Shown: positions 41,329 to 46,639 of the stretch, piece by piece
Layout: each line of letters begins with the position of its first letter
Position numbering within the stretch: position 1 is the stretch's first letter
Assembly (NCBI GenBank): GCA_018377235.1
Contig: JAGZZT010000024.1
Location: 1 to 46,639 of the forward strand
Reading direction: 5' to 3'
Length of the DNA: 46,639 nt
From: Clostridium sp.
GTDB taxonomy: Bacteria > Bacillota > Clostridia > Lachnospirales > Lachnospiraceae
Notes under the pieces: model-generated
The model's input: only the letters and a program-made list of their open reading frames with translations
What the model was told of the DNA's origin: nothing
Database searches by the model: none
Position numbers and translations under genes: made by a program

Positions 41329-42711
41329 ATGACAGATAAAACTAGAAGAGCTGAAGCAGCTGAGAAAAATAAGAAGAAAGAAAAACAGGTAAGAGAGCCT
41401 CAGAAGCGGGTGACAGGAAGAAAAGGCACTGAGAGAAGAGAAACGGGCAGAGGAGGAACAGACAGAAAAAGCGAAGCAGGAGCAACAGGAAACAGAAAGG
41501 AAGCAGGAAAGGGCAGCAGAGCAGGGGCTGAAAAAGAAGGCAAAAATGCTAAAGGACAAAAGGCAGCATCCGCCAGCCTGTGTCCTGTTTACAAAAAGTG
41601 CGGCGCCTGCCAGTACCTTCACCTTTCTTATGAAAAGCAGCTGGCTAAGAAGCGGGAAATGCTGGAAATGCTTCTTGCAGGAAGCTGCCCGGTCAAGGCT
41701 CTGATTGGAATGGAGAAACCGTATCACTACAGAAATAAGGTGCATGCAGTATTCGGCCACGATCGGCGGGGAAATGCCGTTTCCGGCGTTTACAAGGAGG
41801 GAACCCACGATTTAATTCCTATTGAAACCTGCCTGATCGAGGATGAGAAAGCTGACGAAATCATTGGCACCATCCGTTCTATGCTCCGCTCCTTTAAAAT
41901 CAGGACCTTTGACGAGGATACAGGCTATGGCCTGCTCCGTCACGTGCTGGTGAAGAGAGGATTTGCTACAGGAGAAATCATGGTGGTTTTGGTAACTGCA
42001 TCGCCAGTATTTCCATCGAAAAATAACTTTGTCAAGGCGCTCAGGGAAAAGCATCCTGAAATTACTACTATCATCCAGAATATTAATGGAAGAAGCACCA
42101 GCATGGTACTGGGAGAAAAAGAGCACGTGCTTTTTGGAAAGGGATATATTGAGGATATTCTGTGCGGACACCGGTTCAGGATTTCTTCCCGCTCTTTTTA
42201 TCAGGTGAACCCAGTGCAGACAGAGAAGCTTTATAACAAGGCAATGGAATTAGCCGGACTGACGGGAAGCGAGACAGTGCTGGACGCCTACTGTGGAATC
42301 GGAACTATTGGAATCACTGCCAGCGGCAGGGCAAAACGGGTGATTGGAGTAGAGCTTAATAGGGATGCAGTCAGGGATGCTGTTCAGAATGCGAAGAGGA
42401 ATGAGATTAAAAACATTGAATTTTACTGTAACGATGCAGGCCGTTTTATGAGCAGGATGGCAGCTCAGGGCGAGAAACTGGACGTGGTGTTTATGGATCC
42501 GCCGAGAAGCGGAAGCACGGAGGAATTTATCCATTCCGTGGCAGAGGCAGGCCCCAAGACGGTTGTTTACATTTCCTGCGGCCCGGAGACACTGGCAAGA
42601 GACTTAAAGGTATTTGCCCGAAACGGCTACCGGGCAAGGGAGGCCTGGGGAGTGGATTTGTTTCCATGGACGGAACATGTGGAGGCGGTAGTGAAATTGG
42701 AGATACTTTAA
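41329..42711 (+). CDS. rlmD: 23S rRNA (uracil-5)-methyltransferase RlmD-like
   Basis: 460 residues. The first 80 residues are a Lys/Arg/Glu/Gly-rich low-complexity extension. The iron-sulfur motif CPVYKKCGACQYLHLSYEKQ comes next, then a SAM-binding domain with LDAYCGIGTIGI, the FMDPPRSGSTEEF motif and the catalytic Cys in YISCGPETLARDL. It methylates U at C5 in rRNA; the RlmD/RlmC/TrmA branches are hard to separate, and Firmicute members may have other positions as targets. ATG 41329 has CAGGAG 6 nt upstream, preferred to 41281. The 3' end overlaps no intact gene. Confidence 0.88.
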   Translation: MTDKTRRAEAAEKNKKKEKQVREPQKRVTGRKGTERRETGRGGTDRKSEAGATGNRKEAGKGSRAGAEKEGKNAKGQKAASASLCPVYKKCGACQYLHLSYEKQLAKKREMLEMLLAGSCPVKALIGMEKPYHYRNKVHAVFGHDRRGNAVSGVYKEGTHDLIPIETCLIEDEKADEIIGTIRSMLRSFKIRTFDEDTGYGLLRHVLVKRGFATGEIMVVLVTASPVFPSKNNFVKALREKHPEITTIIQNINGRSTSMVLGEKEHVLFGKGYIEDILCGHRFRISSRSFYQVNPVQTEKLYNKAMELAGLTGSETVLDAYCGIGTIGITASGRAKRVIGVELNRDAVRDAVQNAKRNEIKNIEFYCNDAGRFMSRMAAQGEKLDVVFMDPPRSGSTEEFIHSVAEAGPKTVVYISCGPETLARDLKVFARNGYRAREAWGVDLFPWTEHVEAVVKLEIL

Positions 42712-42713
42712 TT

Positions 42714-42893
42714 ATGGGACATTGTAAAGTGATAGAGGATATGCTAAATGAGGTTGTGTTGGTGACACAGAAAGAAATAGCAGAGAAGCTTATTAAAAAC
42801 ACAGAACTGTCGCTTGAAGATATCGCAGAGATTACAGAGCTTTCTGTTGATGATGTGGAAAGTATTAATATAGAACAATGCCATCATTTATAG
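42714..42893 (+). pseudogene. C-terminal fragment, probably of an Rpn/PD-(D/E)XK transposase-like nuclease
   Basis: An open frame of about 60 codons begins three bases after the rlmD stop codon (the frame is also open upstream within rlmD). It contains TQKEIAEKLIKNTELSLEDI followed by AEITELSVDDVESI. This resembles the helical C-terminus of Rpn-family nucleases and related regulators. No catalytic domain is present, so it is a remnant. The next 150 nt (42894-43041) contain another short open stretch starting IFELLKTFKPDKYKHFF with no start codon or recognised function. Confidence 0.5.
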
Positions 42894-43041
42894 GATTTTG
42901 ATAAAGGAGCGGTCTAAATATATTTGAACTATTAAAAACGTTTAAGCCTGATAAATATAAGCATTTTTTCTGCAGGAATGGAATATTAGAACGTTTTAGC
43001 TTATATGGAACTACTACAAAATGATGAAGAGGAGAGATTGG

Positions 43042-44076
43042 ATGGCAAGAATAAAGAAGGAAATTACAATACATAGTTCTGCAGCGGAATATTTAACTTA
43101 TGTGGCTTCAGTGGGAGACCAGGCGGATAGCTTTGAACTGCGCTATGAGGATGAAAATATCTGGCTGACGCAAAAGATGATGGCTATGTTGTACGATGTA
43201 TCGGTATCAGCTATCAATCAACATTTGAAACGTATTTTTGCGGATGGAGAATTAACGGAAGAGTCAGTTATTAAGAAATACTTAATAACTGCAGCGGATG
43301 GAAAATCTTACAATACGAAACATTATAATTTACAGGCAATTATTGCAGTTGGTTTTAAAGTAAATAATGACCGGGCAGTGCGATTCCGTAAATGGGCCGG
43401 ACAAATTGTGAAAGATTATACGATTCAGGGCTGGACGATGGATAAAGAACGCCTGAAAAAAGGTCATATGTTTACGGATGAGTATTTTGAGCGACAGCTG
43501 CAGAATATCCGTGAAATTCGTCTTTCGGAGCGTAAGTTTTATCAGAAAGTAACGGATTTATATGCTACCGCTTTCGACTATGATAAAGATGCGAAGACTA
43601 CAAAGCGTTTTTTTCAAACAGTGCAGAATAAAATGCATTGGGCAGTCCACAGACATACGGCAGCAGAACTGATTGTCGAACGTGCAGATGCAGAAAAAGA
43701 ACATATGGGACTGACAACATGGGAAGCGGCTCCTGATGGAAAGATTGTAAAATCAGATGTTTCCATCGCAAAAAATTATTTGAGTGATAAAGAGATGGCT
43801 TACATGGAACGAATCGTATCACTGTATCTTGATTATGCAGAATTGCAGGCAGAGCGTCAAATTCCTATGAGCATGGAAGATTGGGCAAAACGGCTGGATG
43901 GTTTTTTAGAGTTCAATGGAAATGAGATTTTAACAGATGCAGGAAAAATCAGTGCAGAGCAGGCAAAACTTTATGCAGAAACAGAATTTGAAAAATATCG
44001 GATTGTGCAGGATAGAATATTTGTATCTGATTATGATAGGTTCTTACTTGAACTGGAAGAAACAGTAGAGGAATGA
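43042..44076 (+). CDS. RhuM-family (virulence protein RhuM) protein
   Basis: 344 residues of the Virulence_RhuM family. The N-terminal DNA-binding-like region has ENIWLTQKMMAMLYDVSVSA with INQHLKRIFADGEL. The conserved middle holds YNLQAIIAVGFKVNNDRAVR and FRKWAGQIVKDYTIQGWTMD; a helical second half ends near residue 344. The family is common in accessory regions and often linked to mobile islands; its biochemical function is not established. ATG 43042 has GGAGAG upstream, preferred over 43021. A weak hairpin (44100-44125) follows. It is complete, unlike the second copy downstream. Confidence 0.88.
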   Translation: MARIKKEITIHSSAAEYLTYVASVGDQADSFELRYEDENIWLTQKMMAMLYDVSVSAINQHLKRIFADGELTEESVIKKYLITAADGKSYNTKHYNLQAIIAVGFKVNNDRAVRFRKWAGQIVKDYTIQGWTMDKERLKKGHMFTDEYFERQLQNIREIRLSERKFYQKVTDLYATAFDYDKDAKTTKRFFQTVQNKMHWAVHRHTAAELIVERADAEKEHMGLTTWEAAPDGKIVKSDVSIAKNYLSDKEMAYMERIVSLYLDYAELQAERQIPMSMEDWAKRLDGFLEFNGNEILTDAGKISAEQAKLYAETEFEKYRIVQDRIFVSDYDRFLLELEETVEE

Positions 44077-44148
44077 TCTGGTTCTAAATTGGTAAAAAAC
44101 AGATTTCCGCCAGGGATAAAATCTGCTTTGGAGGCATGGGTTTTATGT

Positions 44149-44898
44149 CCTCAACACATGTGGAATGCTGCGTGTGATTGGAATGGAAGGTAAAGTAAGA
44201 GAGGCTAGAGCCGGTCTGAATTTGTAATTGTGCAAGGGACGTTGCACAATTGTCGTATTAAGAGTATTTTCTCACTGGCTGGTACAGAGCACCATGTATA
44301 ATATATTAAAGGATGATAAAGTGGACAACTATGGAGAGAGTTTCATTTATCAGACCGAAGAAGGCTTGACGAAGATAGATGTTAATATACAAAATGAAAC
44401 GGTGTGGCTGTCGCTGAAACAAATGGTGAATTTATTTCAAAGAGACAAATCTACAATTTCAAGACATATAAAAAATATTTTTGCTGAAGAAGAATCAGTG
44501 AGAGAGCCAGCTGTTGCAAAATTTGCAACAGTTCAAACCGAAGGGAATAGACAGGTAGAAAGAACTATAGAGTATTACAATCTGGATATTATCATTTCCG
44601 TTGGCTTTCGAGTAAAATCATAGCGCGGTGTTCGATTCTGTATATGGGCAATGAATGTATTAAAGGAGTACATCAAAAAAGGTTTTACAATGAATGATGA
44701 CCATTTGAAAGAATTGGGGTGATGGTGGGTATTTCAAGGAACTGTTGGAAAGAATCCGTGACATTTAGGCATGTGAAAAGGTATTTTATCTTCAAGTGTT
44801 GGAAATTTAATTGGATATAATTATTAGGTATTCTACTGGGGACAAACCAGGTCTTTCGGTAATTCAGACCATCGCCTCAACACGTGTGGAGTACTGCG
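44149..44898. repeat. Imperfect 24-bp direct repeats and a perfect palindrome around the RhuM pseudogene
   Basis: CCTCAACACATGTGGAATGC followed by TGCG (44149-44172) recurs as CCTCAACACGTGTGGAGTAC followed by TGCG (44875-44898), with about three mismatches. Between them, AATTGTGCAA (44226-44235) and TTGCACAATT (44242-44251) are perfect inverted repeats with a 6-nt loop. The unit frames the dead RhuM gene and could be the relic of an inserted element. Confidence 0.65.
44294..44768 (+). pseudogene. Decayed RhuM-family gene
   Basis: The frame from ATG 44294 encodes a RhuM N-terminus (FIYQTEEGLTKIDVNIQ, then ETVWLSLKQM and VERTIEYYNLDIIISVGFR). It is stopped by TAG at 44621-44623 where the family continues with an NRG motif. 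The same frame goes on (CIWAMNVLKEYIKKGFTMND) to a second break near 44717, where a 1-nt shift restores GGYFKELLERIRDI, then stops at about 44768. Three lesions and loss of the C-terminal half show it is dead. The upstream open stretch from 44228 begins within the palindrome and is not part of the gene. Confidence 0.85.
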
Positions 44899-44943
44899 CA
44901 AAATAGATATACATTTATAAATAAGATTTAAAATTGTGCTGAA

Positions 44944-46464
44944 ATGGAAGTTATTATTTTGTGCAAAGAAAGGATGAAGTTTATACAAACAATGGATAAA
45001 ATCTTGTACTCACTTGACATGAAAAAAATAATTCAAATTATTTTAATTGCAATTGGTGTTAGTATAGCTGCTAGAATACATCAGATATTTTTGCCTAAAT
45101 CCTATTCGTCAGTTTTGGATTTTAGATATTCAAAGGATGTTGGAAAAACTATAAGGAGTTCATCAATTAGATTAATTTATTTAGCAACAATTAGTATAAT
45201 GGCTTCATTATGTGGTGTTGGTCAGGATGAAATATGTATAGGTGTTGGTACGGCAGCTTTTTTAAATGTTTGGCCTGCAATCGTACAATATCATCTTTTA
45301 TCTATATTTAATAAATTTGATAAGTTTCGTTTGTTGTTTGGATATATTTGCTTTATTATTTTCTCTGTTATATTTTCTTATATAAGTACGGAGTATATTT
45401 TAAAATCATTGCAGGGAAAGGATGTCTTTGGGATTGTAGGCAGCAATGGTTTTGAAATTTTGATGTCACTATTACTGAGCGGATTGGCAATTAATGCAGA
45501 AACCGTATTATCCGGATTGGCAAAATTTGAAGGAAAATTGGATATTAAAACTTTCCGGACAGATTTAGAGATTTTGCTGGTGCAAACACAATTAGAAAAA
45601 AGTGAGATAAATCTATATCACTATGAGATAAAACGGGAGGCAGAGAATAATCACATTTCGTATGAACTACTGGAAACAATTTTGGTTTTAGAGAAAATTT
45701 ATAGAGGAGCATGGTATTATAAATGTTTGGAAATATTATTTTGTAAACTGGGGATTTTACAAAAAATTGCTATAAAATCAGATTTTTCTATTGGGATGGG
45801 ACAGATAAAAATTTCAACGGCACAACGTCTTTTAAAACAAAATCCATATGCCTTCATAGGAAAAATGCTGGATCCTGATTTTTCTATAGGTTTATGTGCA
45901 AAATATTTGCAAGAGATAGTAGAGAGTTATAAAGAAAATTATTGGAACGAATGCGAAAATATGACAATATATGAATATGTTGCAAATGAATATTTAGGCA
46001 CTGATGATAGTTCAGAATTAGAAATAGTTAGGTTATACGCTGCTATATTAGAAAATATAGATAACAATAAGATGTACTCGTTTATAAATGAGGGAAAGAT
46101 TTTATGTTTAGAAAAAGAACTGAGTGAGTACATACAACAATGTGAAAAAATTTCAATGAGCCAAAAAACATATTATATATATGGACCAACCAATCTATCT
46201 GTCAAAATAAAAAACAGTGAAAAAAGTCTTACATACTTACTGAAAAAGAAACATAAAACGAAACTATTTATCCTGGAACTAGATAATGAACAAATTTGGT
46301 TACATATCCCTGTTGTTGGAGGAAAAGTTGGTTCACTAATAGAGAATCTAAAAGAGGATTTTGCACAGCATGAAATGGAAGGAGAATTTTCATTACCAAG
46401 TGATCTGACATATGATGAAATTAGAGAAAGTTTTTTTAAACGAGCAATTGGATCACAAGGATAA
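44944..46464 (+). CDS. Unknown membrane protein with a lysozyme/transglycosylase-like segment
   Basis: 506 residues, strongly AT-rich. The N-terminal third has four or five spans (about 27-45, 73-95, 110-140 and 155-180). A soluble middle region (about 200-340) includes ELLETILVLEKIYRGAWY followed about 40 residues later by SDFSIGMGQIKISTAQRLL and DFSIGLCAKYLQEI. This spacing and the GMGQIKISTA motif resemble lytic transglycosylases, with the Glu of VLEK as a possible catalytic acid. The last 150 residues are unrecognised. The start is uncertain: 44944 lacks a ribosome site, 44974 has AAAGG directly before it, and 44992 is another option. It could be a wall-active or defence-type effector; I do not know its function. 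Confidence 0.6.
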   Translation: MEVIILCKERMKFIQTMDKILYSLDMKKIIQIILIAIGVSIAARIHQIFLPKSYSSVLDFRYSKDVGKTIRSSSIRLIYLATISIMASLCGVGQDEICIGVGTAAFLNVWPAIVQYHLLSIFNKFDKFRLLFGYICFIIFSVIFSYISTEYILKSLQGKDVFGIVGSNGFEILMSLLLSGLAINAETVLSGLAKFEGKLDIKTFRTDLEILLVQTQLEKSEINLYHYEIKREAENNHISYELLETILVLEKIYRGAWYYKCLEILFCKLGILQKIAIKSDFSIGMGQIKISTAQRLLKQNPYAFIGKMLDPDFSIGLCAKYLQEIVESYKENYWNECENMTIYEYVANEYLGTDDSSELEIVRLYAAILENIDNNKMYSFINEGKILCLEKELSEYIQQCEKISMSQKTYYIYGPTNLSVKIKNSEKSLTYLLKKKHKTKLFILELDNEQIWLHIPVVGGKVGSLIENLKEDFAQHEMEGEFSLPSDLTYDEIRESFFKRAIGSQG

Positions 46465-46546
46465 AATATTTGCAGCTACAATATTTTTGCTAATATATTT
46501 AGTAATTAATTTGGGTCTAAATTTCAACCAGTTTTTAAGGAGGGGG

Positions 46547-46639
46547 TGCGGACAAAAAGTTGGACTCTTGCACATCGTGATTAACGATGAAATACACAAA
46601 AGAACAAATAGCTACCGCATTACAGCTGCTGGGTTCTAC
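46547..46639 (+). mobile_element. Left end of an IS3-family-like insertion sequence (cut by the window edge)
   Basis: The end TGCGGACAAAAAGTTGGACT looks like an IS3/IS150-type terminal repeat. It is followed at ATG 46587 by the start of an OrfA-like transposase, MKYTKEQIATALQLLGS, typical of the HTH N-terminus of this family. The opposite end and target duplication lie outside the window. The 80 nt between the membrane gene stop and the element hold nothing recognisable. Confidence 0.65.
46587..46639 (+). CDS. Transposase OrfA, N-terminal fragment (runs off the window)
   Basis: Eighteen codons are visible from ATG 46587, starting MKYTKEQIATALQLL, as in the helix-turn-helix protein of IS3-type elements. 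No strong ribosome site is visible, which is common for these genes. Whether the full gene is intact cannot be seen. Confidence 0.6.
   Translation, partial: MKYTKEQIATALQLLGS

Noticed and set aside
44228..44293. Coding start for the RhuM-like remnant upstream of 44294
   Set aside because: That part lies in the palindrome region and has no similarity to RhuM N-termini.

Overview
The window looks like a chromosomal segment of an anaerobic Gram-positive gut bacterium, most likely a Lachnospiraceae (Clostridium cluster XIVa) relative. The reasons are the protein families (EFR1-type flavodoxin/ferredoxin, PrdX-like editing enzyme, YoaP-like acetyltransferase, RhuM proteins), strong AGGAGG ribosome binding sites, and LCP ligases with choline-binding-type repeats instead of LPS machinery. 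This is a judgement from sequence character, not a database match. No rRNA, tRNA or CRISPR array was seen.

Layout. (1) 1-2700: a three-gene polar amino acid ABC importer with its own promoter, a possible arginine-repressor operator and a strong terminator. (2) 2700-4130: an AT-rich patch with a small membrane-protein gene broken in two homopolymers, a repeat/hairpin unit and a YoaP-like acetyltransferase. (3) 4300-11600: three tyrosine recombinases (a coupled tandem pair on the minus strand and one on the plus strand). They bracket an O-antigen ligase/polymerase-like membrane protein and a membrane-bound NDP-sugar 4,6-dehydratase. (4) 11600-32050: a large cell-surface glycopolymer locus. It starts with a Wzz-like chain-length protein fused to a degenerate tyrosine-kinase domain. 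Next come two small coiled-coil genes and a secreted repeat protein. Two divergent operons follow: on the minus strand a KdsB-like cytidylyltransferase, a HAD phosphatase and a DmpG-like aldolase; on the plus strand a TPP enzyme, an SDR epimerase, three family-2 glycosyltransferase proteins, an LCP ligase, the priming polyprenyl-phosphate sugar transferase and a second LCP ligase, ending at a perfect terminator. (5) 32050-42711: a MerR-type membrane regulator with a textbook palindromic promoter and a 49-bp tandem repeat, then housekeeping genes (pth, mfd, an RluF-like pseudouridine synthase, a redox operon, a tRNA-editing deacylase, an RlmD-like methyltransferase). (6) 42711-46639: an accessory tail of decayed fragments, an intact RhuM gene, a RhuM pseudogene between imperfect repeats, an unrecognised membrane protein with a lysozyme-like segment, and the left end of an IS3-like element.

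How the parts may work together: the region 4-32 kb encodes priming, sugar activation, glycosyl transfer, polymerisation and length control, and attachment to peptidoglycan of a surface glycan. No flippase or dedicated exporter is in the window. The recombinases next to the glycan genes suggest phase variation or other site-specific recombination, but no invertible segment with paired long inverted repeats could be demonstrated by eye. The most unusual biochemical content is the divergent gene set for a probable CMP-activated keto-sugar acid in an organism without LPS.
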